This document shows, piece by piece, positions 1 through 11,162 of a DNA stretch of 38,511 bases (position 1 is its first letter; the number at the start of each line of letters is the position of its first letter). Location: assembly GCA_037447655.1 (NCBI GenBank), contig JBBHKE010002998.1, positions 42,224 through 80,734 of the forward strand, in the 5' to 3' direction. A model generated the notes under the pieces. That model did not search any database, was not told where the DNA came from, and saw only the letters and a program-made list of their open reading frames with translations. The DNA is from Zygnema cylindricum (lineage: Eukaryota; Streptophyta; Zygnematophyceae; Zygnematales; Zygnemataceae). Made by a program: the position numbers and the translations under genes.

Positions 1-1559
1 TTAGTGGATTAGACGTCACACTTACACTTTTTATAAGTTTACACGCTTCAGTACCACAATGTCAATTTCGTAACTTAACAAACATAAAATGTGCAGGTGC
101 ATTTGGCAGAACTTTGACGCATGAGAACTAAGTACACTAAAAAATTTGGAGCGAAATCACCTATAAACACCATATTAGAATAAACATTTACGCTATATTC
201 GTTCGTTGTACCGAAATAGAGTACATATTGACGCTAATCAAACAAAATACATGTTATAGTGTTTATATAAACTGAAGAGCAAAAAATCACATGAATCAAG
301 AGTACGCAGTTTCAAGACGGTTTACGTGGACGTGTAAAATACAAACAATTCAATGCTTTAACTGTAACACCATGACTTCGCACATGTGAATATTTTTCAC
401 ATTCACACTGCAGAACAGGCGATTATAGGAGATCGTGTGCAAACGCGATTTTTGGCGACGAGAGTCAACCAATTTTTTCAGCGCACGTTCATATGCATGC
501 GCGTATAATTTATAAATAATTTAAAATCTTTTCAAGTAAAAAGGTACAAATATGTACCATCTGACATCATCCGTACACCATACTAATTATACATTGTTGT
601 ACTTTCGGTATTGACGCTATTTTGTACGGAACCTCAATTATAGTCAAGGAAAAATTAAAATCACGTATACTATTTTGGGAAAAAAATCAAAATTTTAATA
701 ACCCAAATTAGTGTCGTTGACACTAATAACGATGCGCGGTGTACCTGCGCGCAGCCATTTTATTTATATGTGGCTGCCGCAGTTTGGTTACAGTAAACCT
801 GCGTCGGCCGTGTGAAATTTTATTTTTTTTATGACGGTCGACGTTTGCAAGCGCGACACTTTTTTAACTGCCGGTACAATATTCCGCCAGTCAAAGTTGT
901 TCGACGGATTGACCGTCAGATTTGAAATTAGAGGTACGAAATTGTAATTCCTATCTGCGCGCAGCAAAAATCGTCTCTGCGATTTCCCTTTTTGGAAAAG
1001 GAATAGTCGAGGTTACAGCGTAAACATGTGAACAACGGACAGTTCACCTGGAGAAACGACAAACTGCCAGGCCCAGAATCAAAGTCATAAATACACCTGA
1101 CATGCTGGCGCATAGCGACACAAAAAGGAACGCAGAGACGAACAAATAGGGAGACGACATATTGCGCTTTAGCGGTCAGAGATGACCCTGGGAATCTGAA
1201 TCAAAATTCTGATCACGATTGTCCAAGGAAAAGTTATGTGATTACCGTATGCGATTCGCTGGAGAAAGATCCGGCAATCTTGAGAGACATAATCCAAGGA
1301 TTCAAACATCAGCTTTTGTCGTCAAAATATGCGTCATTTTCTTTTCCGTCTGTCAACTGTCAACCATTGGATTTTTGCTTTTTTACGGGGAGCAATCGAA
1401 AGCTAACGGTTCCACGGTCCTACCGTCCGATCTTGAGCATTGCAGGTAAGAGACGACAATCCCTAAGGACTAAAACAATACAACGCTAAACAGCACTAAA
1501 TGCCGAAAGTTGAAAGCCAAAAAAACAGATTATAAACCATAGTTCAAAAGTAGGCGTTT
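1..1559. other. AT-rich flank, no gene seen
   Basis: I see no convincing coding frame, RNA gene or repeat here. The frames present are short and open by chance. The stretch is AT-rich with scattered GTAC-rich motifs. It may be host intergenic DNA or a decayed element; the true 5' end of the LINE downstream could lie in its last few hundred bases. Confidence 0.5.
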
Positions 1560-1579
1560 TTATGGTAGGCCTTTCTCTT

Positions 1580-2250
1580 CTGACCAGCGGCCTTCCAAAA
1601 GCTTCGGCCATGGCTCCCTGATAGGGTTTTTTCACCGTTACTCCGTGTATCCGGCGTCAAATATGGCGTGCAGATACTCTAGAGAACAAATTTTCAAGAC
1701 CTTTCTATTGGTGGGCAAATCAGCCCCATCTGCTGTCTCGTTTTCTCTTAATAGGGCCTGTCAGTTTCGGCCGACTTCCTTCCTACCTTTTGTGGCCATC
1801 TCCTACCATCTTGGCCGCTCAATTTGGCGTGCCATTAGTCGGGCATCGAGATTTCTGCAGTTAACACTTTCTTCTGTCAAGATCAGCTCGTGTTTGAGGG
1901 AATTGCTGTTTAGCTGTCGACTTTCTATAGCTTTGGCCATGGCTTCCCACTAGGTTTTTTTTACCTTCCCATCTCTTATCTGGCGTCAACTTTCGCGTGC
2001 AGGTAGTGTAAATAAAGAATATTCGACACCCTTTCTAGCAGAGGGCAAATCGGCCATTTCCGTTTTACATTTTTTTTACCCAATCGGGTCTTCTACTTTC
2101 GGCTGATTTTTTTTTTTTTTTTCTATTCTTGGACTTATTTTTCCATCTTTGCCACAAACATTGGTGTGCCGGTCGTGAGCCACCAGTTTTCTGCAAAACC
2201 TGTTTTTTCGGCTACCTTTTTACAGGCATCGAAGAGCCTCTTTTATTTCA
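1580..2250 (+). repeat. About 165-bp degenerate tandem repeat upstream of LINE ORF
   Basis: A GGCGTGC-like core recurs at about 1665, 1826, 1994 and 2163, so the period is 161-169 bases. Flanking words also recur: GGCCATGGCT at about 1607 and 1933, and GGGCAAATC at about 1713 and 2043. Alternate units look more alike than neighbours, so the array may be a dimer duplicated once. Position just before the LINE reading frame suggests a LINE 5' UTR or promoter array, as known for several LINE groups; that role is inference. Confidence 0.5.
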
Positions 2251-2559
2251 CTCTTTTCTCACCTAATCGGGTCCACCACAAGGAGCTTTTTCGGCAAAAT
2301 TCGCCCTCTCGGCGTCCCCTACCTCTTTTCTACTATAGCCCCTCACAAGCGGCGGTCGTCGCGATCCCTGTCACCATCTTCTTCGGAGTGTGCTCGACCT
2401 CGTTTGGAAATCTGAGATCTGACACTTACCCTTCCACAACACCCCTCCCACACCATCCCTCCCCCCCTCCCCACCTTACCCTTACCTGCATGTACCCTTC
2501 CCTCCATCCTTGCAAACCCTTGCACAAACCCATGTGGGGAAACACATCCCGATGACCGC

Positions 2560-3010
2560 GTGCCCCTCCTAGCTCCAACGAACCCTATTCCATCCCCATC
2601 TTTATGCCCAGAGCCTCCCCCTAATCATGTTCTCCCTTTTCGTCCCCCCAATTTTGAGGAGCATTCTCGACATTTGTATACACACTCGCATGTCCACCCG
2701 CCCGCCCCTATAGTTTCTCCTGCGGCTCCTTCACTCACTAAGCCCGCTTTGACTCCCCCATCGAATCCTAGTCCTCTTAGGGTGTCGTGCCCTCAGTGTG
2801 AAAAATTGTATATTGCGGGGGGGGGGTTTCTCGCGACATTTGAGGTCATGTCCTCTCACCCCCAAAGGAATTCCGACCCTCACCAAAGGCCATCCTCCTC
2901 CCTCAATTGTCCGCCAACAACCCTCTCCTACTGATTGGGACTATGTTTAGCGCTTAGACGTCCTTGGGTGTTACCACCTAGGTTATCGTCGGCATATGCT
3001 CTACACTCGC
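2560..3010 (+). pseudogene. LINE ORF N-terminus with zinc finger, frameshifted
   Basis: The frame encodes a proline-rich stretch, then CPQCEKLYIAGG. A run of G at about 2817-2827 shifts the frame; the next frame supplies a fitting His and Cys (SRHLRSC), giving a Cys-Cys-His-Cys-like finger. Downstream the text reads DWDYV, an in-frame stop near 2947, then LDVLGCYHLGYRR. N-terminal zinc fingers are known to bind DNA target sites in R2-type LINEs, so a similar role is inferred. The G-run frameshift and stop make it non-functional here. Confidence 0.6.
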
Positions 3011-3026
3011 ATTCCCAACCATCTTC

Positions 3027-4755
3027 GTGAATTTGTCCAGGCGGCTCTTCGACTCCATTTGGCTTTATTGGCCATCGACATCTCCAACTACGCAGCGTGG
3101 CACTTACTTTTCTTATTCCCGCTTTGGGTTTTGGTTTTGCCACCGAGGGGGGGGGGCGAGCAGGGCTCGTGAGACTAAAGCACGGTGTCAACGGTTTTTG
3201 AGTTGGGATTGGGAATCCTTGCAGCAAGAGCATACGGATCGTGTCATAAGTCTTTCTATGTCCCCCCCTCAACGTCGGGCCCCGCTCCCAAGCTCCACGG
3301 GTAGGTTACACCAGGCAGTCTACCTTGGTCGTTCTGGCGAGTATTCTCTGGCAGCTCGTGCTCTTCTACCATTCCAACCACCTCCGTCTTCCGAGGCGAC
3401 GGTTGAGGCCTTACGTTTGTTACATCATGTGGCCCTTGAAGAGATCCTCCCTTTTGTCGAAGGCCATGATCCTCTTGAATCGTTCGACTTGGAGCAGTTG
3501 ACATTTACTACAACCTTGCTTCGGTCGCCTCCTCTTTCTGCGGGGGAGCCATCTAGGATGGTGTTCGAACTCCTTCATGACGTATTTCTTCCTGACACCC
3601 CTTCTCAAGGTTTCGATATTCATCTTAAGGTGGCTTTAGAAATGACGCGAGGGCATGTTCCTCACAATGTTTACCCATTCTCTCTGCTGCTCATCTTGTT
3701 GCTGTTACTAAGCATGTTGGGGGAATTCGCCCAATTGCTATCGGTGAGGTGTTATACCGTTTGGTCGCTCGCGCGATGTGTATTCAACTCTAAAGGGCTT
3801 TCTATGACCATTTCTCACCGCACCAATTTGGCGTAGCTACAAGGGGGAGTTGTAAGGCGGTTGTTCAGGGTCTTCAAGTTGTTATGGATCTCCATCCGGA
3901 TTCGGTGGTCCTCCAAGTAGATGTTGCTAAAGCCTTTAACAGTGTCAACCGTAATGCTATAATTTGAGAATTGAGGCATGCTCCATCTCTTATCAACCAA
4001 ATTTTCCCTTTTGTTCGTGCATTTTATTCTCGTCCAAGCTCCCTTATCTTTTCTCTTGGCGGTCCCTTTGGTGAGGTTGCCACTTTAGAGTGTGCGACTG
4101 GCACTCGCCAAGGTGATCCTTTGGGGGCCCCCCTTTTTGCATTGGCTCACTTTCAAGCTTTATGCGACTCTGCTACGACTTTCCTTGGTTGTTTATTCCA
4201 TTCCATCGTAGATGATACTCATATTGTGGGGCCTCGTGAGCAAGTTTTATCTACCTTTTCCCATTTTGCGGAGCAGCTTCGTCAGATTGGTTTGTCAATT
4301 AAGCCGTCTAAATGTGTTGTTTGATGCCTTCAAGGCTTACCTTCGGACATCCCTGTTCATGTGGGTTTCCGAATCGCATCTCCGACATATGGTATTAAAG
4401 TTTTAGGCTCTCCTATTGGTGCCCTATCTTTTGTGAACCAAGCTGTCACACATGCTTTGTTGGAGGACCTCTCGCACTCCGATGAACTTCTTAAGCTCCT
4501 CGACTCCCAAGTGGCATTTCAAATCCTCACTCATTGCTTCGCTCAACGTCCTCTTTATCTTACTTGGACGTTACCACCAACGACTCTTTTTTTGTCTTCT
4601 CTAAAGGAGTTCGACGATCAACTTTTTAGTGTTCTCTATCACCTCGTTGGGCATGGGATTTTTGATCGACCAGAGGGCTCATTTGCACGCCGTCAGGCTA
4701 GCCTTCCAATTTCCGACGGGGGTTGGGATTTGATTCCGGTGGCTCAGGTTGCTCC
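3027..4755 (+). pseudogene. LINE reverse transcriptase, broken and interrupted
   Basis: The RT would copy element RNA at a nicked chromosomal target. Visible blocks in order: GGIRPIAIGEVLYRL at about 3720-3765, QFGVAT at about 3825, motif A with DVAKAFN at about 3920-3940, motif B with QGDPLGAPLFALA at about 4110-4150, and motif C as VDDTHIVG at about 4208-4231, where the usual Ala before Asp-Asp is Val. The thumb-like region follows to 4755. Lesions include a frameshift near 3660, stops near 3795 and 3964, and a frameshift near 4325. The rest of the protein is at 21792-22883, after about 17 kb of nested insertions. The fold assignment is firm; the clade is less sure. Confidence 0.8.
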
Positions 4756-4886
4756 TGTTGTTTTTGGAAACCTTTTAGTCTGAGCGAATTAGTAGGTCGG
4801 TGGAAATATAGATCTATAGGGACACTCATCGTCGTCTGAAACACAGTGTAGGTTTTGGAATGGTACCGACACTAGCATGTACGTGT
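4756..4886 (+). repeat. 5' LTR start of copia element A+ (truncated)
   Basis: The sequence starts TGTTGTTTTTGG and follows the A-family LTR through ATAGATCTATAGGGACAC and GGTACCGACA, as in the LTR at 20805. It breaks at 4887 where LTR G begins. It sits directly after LINE codons, and the preceding GCTCC (4751-4755) is the likely target duplication of GCTAA at 21792-21796, now matching at 3 of 5 bases. It marks the left edge of the first insertion into the LINE. Confidence 0.8.
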
Positions 4887-5745
4887 TGCAATTCTGTGTC
4901 CCCCATTTGGACTACAAAATTCAAGAAGCCTCTATGTAATTTTTCAATTACCCACTTTCAACTTCAATAGCTACTACCCAAGCAGGCAAGTGGACATTTT
5001 TACTGCACCCCTATGCATTCTAGACTCCCTTGGGTCCACAAAAAAAAGGTATCACTGAAAACGCCCAACTAGACGATTAGTTATCAAATGGCAAAGCTGC
5101 CAATATTTATACAAGCTTGTTGGGAGAGAGGCGGCTACCTCCTCAATCCTCTAAGTTCTAAACCCCTCTCACAACCCCTATCTACTCATGTACGAACCAA
5201 TCAGAAGACTATACAGTACAGAAAGGTACTAAAGCCGATGTACTTTCTATGCGGCTTGTGTACGACAAGGCCATGGAGTGGACGCCTTTCTCCTCCAGAC
5301 TTGTCCTCGTGCTCCCCGGGATTCCCGCTTCCCTATGATATCTTGCCATGTGTCGACAAGTCATGTCACGTCCAGAAAACCGCCAAGGTGACCGTTCTAG
5401 GATGTGGGCGATGATGAGGGTCGTCGGATCCAAACCGACTTTTAATGCTAGCCGTTCAAAATAACAAATGTCCGGTACATTTGTTTCGTGCGTACTAAAA
5501 CTAAACAAGTTTCTATCTCCTCAATATGTTATTCTGTTAATCAAATTAATGATCTAGCTAATGTTTAAATAACTATCAAACCTTATATATCCTAACGGAC
5601 TACTACGACAGACCGGTAAGAGCTGACGGCTACGCCTCGCTCTGCTGGTTGGAGGTTCCAGTTTTGCCGAACTCAACCTTTTGTTGAGAGTGATTTAGGT
5701 CACTCTTTAGTCTTGCCTATAGGGCTGAGGCAGCTATGGCTCCAC
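4887..5745 (-). repeat. Truncated LTR 'G' (B/E copia family)
   Basis: On the plus strand it begins TGCAATTCTGTGTCC and aligns along its length with the reverse complement of the E 3' LTR (37356-38388). Shared words include GACTGCACCCC-like, TCACTGAAAACG, AGCCGATGTAC-like and GGCGATGATG. It is more distantly like the B LTRs. It is cut at 5745 by the 3' LTR of A-, so it lacks its expected ...CAACA end. It is the only surviving part of an element nested in the A+ 5' LTR. Confidence 0.7.
5590..5672 (+). other. Possible degenerate tRNA-like module in LTR G
   Basis: A stretch with GGTAAGAGC followed by GGAGGTTCCAGTTTT resembles the D arm and T arm of a tRNA. It lies where the B and E LTRs of the same family carry clearer tRNA-like modules, and in the same antisense orientation. 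The B-box-like word GGTTCCAGTTT differs from consensus at three positions. This is weak on its own. Confidence 0.25.
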
Positions 5746-6706
5746 TGCTGTTATACGACCATTGGAGCAAGTGGAGCATCAGTAGTAGTAGTGGAAGTAG
5801 ACATAATCTCACTCACATAAGCTTTTCAAGAATCCTATCAAACAGCTGTTTTCTACAGCTCACCAATTCTGATACAACAAACCAAACTGCTTCAAACTAT
5901 ACCACACTATAGAATATCACAAAGACTGACAACTCCCAAAGTTTCAGCTCAATTAATCCAACATACACCAAGATATAAAACTCAGAAGTTTCCAAAAAAC
6001 AGTTTGCAGATTTAACACAGTCTGGAAGTCTAGATACATAAAATGTTCTACGTCCTAAGTCTTATACTATTCACTCAGTTGTCCTACTACATAGTGCTGT
6101 ACCGCCGATAGAAGTGTTCCTAAACGATACGTCTAAAAGAACTAAGCTGCCACTAAGGTCTAAGTGCTCCAAATCACGCTAAAACTAATCTATCACTGTA
6201 CAATCAATATAACTCAGAATCCTATACATGTGATTTGTTCAAATACTTTTCTCCTGGCTTAGTGACAATTGTCTGGGTACGTCCATCCAGCTGTTGACTC
6301 ACTTAATTATTCTCTTATGAATCTCGTCCGTTGACTTGATTCATATCAACCGTAGCAGCTCAGTCTGATTCCTGATCACATTCAAATATCTGCAGCTTCG
6401 TAGCAGCTACGCTGTCCCATACCAAAAATCGTCGCAGCTGCGTTTGTCTTGTTACGTAGCAACTGCGTTGTCTTATACAAGAATATCTGCAGTTGCGTTT
6501 GTCCCTTGCGTCGCAGGCTGCTTTCGTCCGTACAGACCATATCAAAAATAACCGCAGCTACGCTGGTTCCATTTGCGTCGCAGCTGCGTTGTCGGTACCA
6601 TTCAAATAACTTGCACTGTGCTTCAAGTGACGACTCGTGTCCCTATAGATCTATTTTTACGCCGTCCTATAAATTCGCTGAGACTTAAAGCTTTCCAAAA
6701 ACAACA
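5746..6706 (-). repeat. 3' LTR of A-
   Basis: On the minus strand it starts TGTTGTTTTTGG right after the polypurine tract and ends ...GTATAACAGCA, against ...AACAACA in relatives. It matches the LTR at 20805-21791 on the other strand along its length. It contains the gag start region (ATG near 5814 on the minus strand), here closed by a TAA just before the LTR end, and an array of CAGCTGCG-type units at 6352-6600. Confidence 0.85.
6352..6600. repeat. CGCAGCTGCG-type repeat array in LTR A
   Basis: About seven imperfect units of GCAGCTGCGTTTGTC or GTAGCAACTGCGTTGTC type occur, 25-45 bases apart. Many contain the palindrome CGCAGCTGCG or variants. Equivalent arrays are at 20925-21125 in A+ and 24530-24660 in F. 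Position in U3 suggests enhancer-like repeats; that is inference. Confidence 0.6.
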
Positions 6707-6716
6707 CTCCCCTAAA
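6707..6716 (-). promoter_or_regulatory. Polypurine tract of A-
   Basis: On the minus strand the sequence TTTAGGGGAG lies directly before the 3' LTR start TGTTG. This is the usual second-strand primer site of copia elements. Confidence 0.8.
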
Positions 6717-6906
6717 GCTTTAGACTCAGTTGCCAGCGCAGCTTAGATATTGAACTAACGCAGCATCGCAACATAGCAACGTAGCAGTTTTAACAGGTCA
6801 CCTAGTCCCACTACATTCCCGTTACTGGACTAGCGCATCATTGCAGTATAGCAGTGCAACAACTCAGCTATTCACTTAATCCCACTGCATCCCTACAGTA
6901 CTTCAG

Positions 6907-8021
6907 CTCAGGAGCAGGAAGAGCTTTAGTGAGCATATTAGCAACTATTTATGCATCTGGCAAATAACATAATTTAATCACTCTAGAGAACACTTTTTCC
7001 CTTACAAAGTGTATTCTTACATCCATGTGCTTGCTTTTGAAGTGGTGATTCGGGTTAGAAGCAATGGCAATGGCAGCTTGGTTTTCACACCAATTCACCT
7101 GTGGACCAACCCGCCTGTATCCTAATTCTTGCAACATGGATTTCACCCATAGGAGTTCTTTGTGGGTCGAGCTCGTTGCCATATATTCTGACTCCATCGT
7201 TGATTGTGCCGTGACCTTTTGAAGTTTGCTGCTCCAACAGCAAGTCCCGTTTCCAACTTGCAGAACGAATCCCGTGGTGGATTTTTGACTTGGCATGTCG
7301 CCATAGCTTGCATCACTCTATGTTTGCAGCTTCACTTCTCCTCCGCCTAGTGTAAGTTTGAGGTCTTTGGTTCCTGCCAAGTATCTTAAAACTCTTCTTG
7401 CTGCATCATTGTCAGATTTCCTCGGATTCTCCAGGCTTCTCCTCAGTACCTCAAGTGCTGCAGCAATATCGGGTACAGTTCATGAAATAAATTAAACTTC
7501 CCACTATCTGTTTGTAAGGTATCAGTGTTATAAGATCATCCTTCCCCTGACTCAAAAATTTCATTGACAATAACACACGGTTCAGTTTCTTCTCCCTCTA
7601 ACTTATACCGTAACTCCATTGGTGTTACACATCCTTTTGCCCCCCGCATTTTATATTTATCTAACATGTTTCCAATAGCCTCCTTTTTAGTCAATTATAT
7701 TTATCGGTTTTCTTCCTGTCCCTCTCTACCCGAATACCCAAAATATATTTTTGCCTCACCGAGGTCTTTCATCTCGAACCGTGATTTTATAGCAATTTTA
7801 ATTTTGTTAATTTCAGCCATTGATTTCCTAACTAATAGTAAATCATCTACGTATACCGCTATACATACTATTCTATCCTCACCTTTTAAAATATAGACAG
7901 AGTGATCAGCGCTTATCCTTTTAAAACCTAGACCAGTTAAGAATTCATCAAGTTTTAGATTCCATTACCTCGGGGCCTGTTTTAGGCCGTACAATGATTT
8001 TAGCAGTTTACATACTAAGTG
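6907..8021 (-). pseudogene. A- reverse transcriptase palm and RNase H, broken
   Basis: On the minus strand the RT catalytic block YVDDLLL lies at about 7835-7862, and a DLGEAK block follows. RNase H text (7296-6949) includes TTGFVLQVG, QSTMESEYMA, WCENQAAIAIAS and HHFKSKHMDVR, then a C-terminal MLTKALPAP-like end near 6910. Several frames are needed and stops intervene. In the family these domains make DNA from element RNA and remove the RNA. It continues the RT start at 8022-8486. Confidence 0.8.
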
Positions 8022-8486
8022 CTATTTTCTTGGTTCTGCATACATTTTAGGATGTTGCATGTAAATGGTCTCCTCTAGTTCTCCATTCAAAAATGCAGTC
8101 TTTACATCCATCTGATGTATTTCCATATCTTCTATAGCAGCTAGAGATAGCAAAATCCTAACTGTCGAAAATCTTACAACAGGAGAAAAAGATTCTTTAA
8201 AGTGAATTCTTTCCTTTTGATTATAGCCCTTTGCCACAAGTCTAGCCTTGTAACTTTCAATGGTGTTATCTGGATTTAACATCACCTTGAATACCCATTT
8301 GCTGTCGATCGCTTTTGGATCCGGATGAAGGTCCACAAGCTCCCATAATTGAGCCTCCATGATCGACTTTATTTCATCGTTTGCCGCCTCGATCCAGTGA
8401 TTCCGCTCCCGTGATGAGAAGGCTTCCCGAATGGTCAGAGGCTCCTTTGAGGCTGCCGAGTAGGCAAAGTGAGAGCTTGCTTGCAA
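8022..8486 (-). pseudogene. A- reverse transcriptase N-terminal part
   Basis: The frame holds the copia RT opening: HWIEAANDEIKSIMEAQLW, then DSKWVFKV, YKARLVAKGY, SPVVRFSTVRILLSLAA and the motif A block HQMDVKTAFLNGELEE, where Asp is the first catalytic residue. It stops at about 8022, after which the palm continues in other frames. It closely resembles the RT remnants in F and D, so they are related families. Confidence 0.85.
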
Positions 8487-9686
8487 GCGGCTACAAGATC
8501 TTCTTCCCTTCGGAAATTCTGAGGCTAAAATTGTCGAATTCCGTGCGTTGCGCGTGTTGCGCTGGTTGCGATCCGTAGGTAGTGACTGATGTTGTTGCGC
8601 TTCGAAATGAACTTGGTGTTAAACCCGATTATGTTCGACTTCGGTGGTACCAGTGGTGAATTTTGCATCTGTGGGACAATATTATGGATGCTATCTAAAA
8701 TTACATATTCCTGTAGTTTTTGTTGCTTCTGCTGCTCTGTCATTTTAAATAAGTCTATCGAGGCTAGTTCATCTTTCACAACGATGTTCCTTGCTACAAT
8801 GATTTTTTGCCTCACAAAAACAAAGACTCTATAACCTTTAGAGAGTGATCATCATATCCTAACAAAATGCCCAACAATCCCTTAGGTTCCATTTTCGATC
8901 TATCATTAGACGTATCCAAAATAAAGCATTTACTTCCAAAGACTTTGAAGTGGCTGACATCTGGTTTTCTACCCGTCCACATATCATAAGGATTGGTTTC
9001 TACCGATCTTGAACCTATCATATTTGTGATATAAACTACACAATTTAATGCTTCAGCCCAGAATTTCGGATCTACATTCTTATTCGCAAGCATGGACATA
9101 GAGCTTTCTGTGATAGTTCTATTTAGCCTTTCTGAGACCCCATTCTGTTCCGGAGAGTATTGGACAGTCAATTTGTGACTTATACCTTCATGGTGTAAGA
9201 AGTTTTCAAACTCTTTTGACGTATATTCCCAGCCATTGTCCAATCTGAGCTCTAGAATTCGCAAACCGTGTAGCTTCTCCGCCCACGTTTTATAGTGTTA
9301 AAAATGAGTGAAGACTTCACTATTCTCTTTCATGAAGTAGACCTTAGTAAACCTCGAAAAATCATCTGTAAACGTAACCATATATTTCATCCCTCGGCAG
9401 ATGGTACCTTTGTAGGGCCGAAAACATCAGTATAAATGAGTTGCAAAAGTTTAGTAGACCTATGTTCAGACTCTTGAGGAAACGGTAATCTGTGTATTTT
9501 TCCTATTGCACATCCATCACACGTTTTAGGCGACTGGTTTGACACTGTGACTCCTATTTTACGAGCATTGACAATCTTTTTCATATTATCATAATTTACA
9601 TGGCCTAACCTTTTATGCCATAGCTCATCTGAGGATAATGCATTAAAATACAACACATCATTTTCTTTATTATCGGGCATTTCCAT
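8487..9686 (-). pseudogene. A- integrase, broken
   Basis: The N-terminal zinc-binding HHCC block (LWHKRLGHVNYDNMKK with CDGCAIGK) is at 9686-9500. The catalytic Asp-Asp-Glu set is visible as YTDVFGP near 9420, RLDNGWEY near 9240 and NGVSERLNR near 9140. The integrase C-terminal GYDDHS block is near 8850 and leads to a glutamine-rich linker (8815-8525). Frames change between 9387 and 9264 and near 8815. Integrase would insert the cDNA; this copy cannot. Confidence 0.85.
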
Positions 9687-9761
9687 TCGATAAATTTGGT
9701 GGCATCTCTTGTTCGCGTGACTGCAATTTTCCTATTTTTGCTAACAACCTTTTGCCATGTT

Positions 9762-11045
9762 TCAGATTGACCTCGAACCCTTTACTTTATACCAAAGAAG
9801 TTGAGAACAAATTTTCTTAAAATCTTTTACATAGAGAACATTATGAAGAGCTCTCTCAACTGCCTTGCCCTCTACATGAACTAGCAAGGAGACATCACCT
9901 TCAGCCCGCGTTTGCACACTCATTCCACATGTATAGTAGATATTTTTCTCTGGTGTTGATTTCAGATTTTTGAAAATTGCCTTGTTCCAGCACATGGGGG
10001 CCGACGCTCCCGTGTCCATTATCAATCCATTGTCTTTAGCGCCCTCCATTGCTGCCGCCATAGCAAATAGATTATCATCCTCCGCGTTAGAAAGTGAAAG
10101 AGACTCGTCGTGATGAGATGAAGACGCCGAAAATAAATCATTTCCTCGTTGTGATGATCGGGTCAAGCCTTGATGAAACTGGCTCTCCTGCCATCCATGC
10201 ATATACAGACCTGTTTCATTAGCTTTCTTAAGCTTAGGACAGAATATATATCCATGACCTTTTTCATTACAATAAAAACAAGCATTGAAAGATTGTCTAT
10301 TTCCTCTTCGATTAAACTGTCTAAATTGATTTTGATTCTGATTAAACTGATTTCTCCGCTAGTTAAACTTTGGTTTTTTGTCAAATTTTGTGCTAAATGC
10401 CTCTACTTGCTTTTCACCATTAAGAATTTTAGAATCTGCCTCCTCTTCCAATATCAAATTAATAGCTAACTGTAGTGTCCATCTAGCTTTATCTTTTTGT
10501 TTCAGCCCATCAGACGCTGCTCTCATAGTATTAGGAAGACCCCTCATTAGCAAAGCAGTATGCTGAAACTGAGGAAAAGATCCACCTGCACAAACATGAG
10601 AATCTACTAGTATTGGAAATTTATAATAATATTTTGCCATTGTACCACTCGTGTATTTGTAGTCCCAAAGTCGTCCAGCCAAAAATAGTTTTTCTTGAAC
10701 ATTAACTTTTTCAAAATCATCCTTGAGAGATTTCCAGATATCAATTGCCTTTTTCATTTTTATCCTTGACATAGCCAATTCTTCTGAAATACAAAATTTC
10801 AAAATTGACCGAGCTTTCGAATTTTTCTTTGACCAAGACAGATCCGATTCCGCCAGTGAACCATCCAAAATATCTAAACGATTAACATTTTCGAAGTGTG
10901 TTTCCACCATATCCGCCCAATACGCATACTTTTCTCTTGAGAAAATAGGAATTCTTGATGACAGGCCCATAACCTGTTGTTCCACAGCCACTGGAGCAGG
11001 TGGAGCATCAACAGTAGTAGTGGAAGTAGACATAATCTCACTCAC
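9762..11045 (-). pseudogene. A- gag and protease, one in-frame stop
   Basis: The frame starts at ATG 11045, 71 bases inside the 5' LTR, and crosses the LTR end and primer site as ...EQQVMG. Gag text includes YWADMVETHF and the family motif LLMRGLPNTM. One TAG near 10357 interrupts the frame. Downstream in the same frame are a CCHC knuckle (CFYCNEKGHGYIFC, about 10255-10295) and the protease active site as IMDTGASAPMC near 10010. Gag packages RNA and the aspartic protease matures it. Apart from the TAG the frame is open to 9762. Confidence 0.85.
10961..10974 (-). other. A- primer-binding site (initiator tRNA-Met anticodon type)
   Basis: The minus strand reads GGTTATGGGCC directly after the LTR end ...CAACA. 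The 11 bases are complementary to GGCCCATAACC of the anticodon stem-loop of eukaryotic initiator tRNA-Met (tRNA recalled, not searched). It lies inside gag, encoding Gln/Val-Met-Gly. Confidence 0.7.
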
Positions 11046-11162
11046 AGAAGCTTATCAAGAATCCCATCAAACAACTATTTTCTACAACTCACAATTTCTG
11101 ATACAATGAACCAAACTGCTTCAAACTATACCACATTATAGAATATCACAAAAACTGACAAT
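10975..11162 (-). repeat. 5' LTR of A-, truncated by element C
   Basis: It aligns with 5746-5935 of the 3' LTR (shared words AATCTCACTCACA, CCAAACTGCTTCAAACTATACCACA) up to ACTGACAA. It breaks at 11163 where TGTTGTTTTTAAAATG begins. It encodes the first 23 gag codons. Confidence 0.8.

Larger units (their letters stand above)
1580..4755 (+). mobile_element. LINE (non-LTR retrotransposon), 5' part
   Basis: This is the left part of one LINE that resumes at 21792. It holds the repeated leader, a proline-rich N-terminal region (about 2166-2760), a zinc finger (about 2785-2860) and most of the reverse transcriptase (to 4755). It stops exactly where an LTR of the A family begins (4756, TGTTGTTTTTGG). 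The LINE frame continues in phase after the matching 3' LTR ends at 21791, with decayed target duplications GCTCC and GCTAA. The 5' boundary is not certain. Confidence 0.75.
5746..11162 (-). mobile_element. Ty1/copia element A- (minus strand), broken
   Basis: The order on the minus strand is partial 5' LTR (10975-11162), primer site, gag, protease, integrase, RT, RNase H, polypurine tract and 3' LTR (5746-6706), which is copia order (integrase before RT). Many stops and frameshifts make it inactive. Its 5' LTR is cut at 11163 by element C. It is inserted in LTR G; a candidate target duplication is TCCAC (5741-5745), whose partner has been lost. Confidence 0.9.

Noticed and set aside
3027-3836. 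A 269-codon host gene.
   Set aside because: Its text aligns with the RT upstream region of the LINE and continues in shifted frames into clear RT motifs.
4887-5745. A complete solo LTR.
   Set aside because: The expected CAACA end is missing and A- interrupts it, so it is a truncated LTR.
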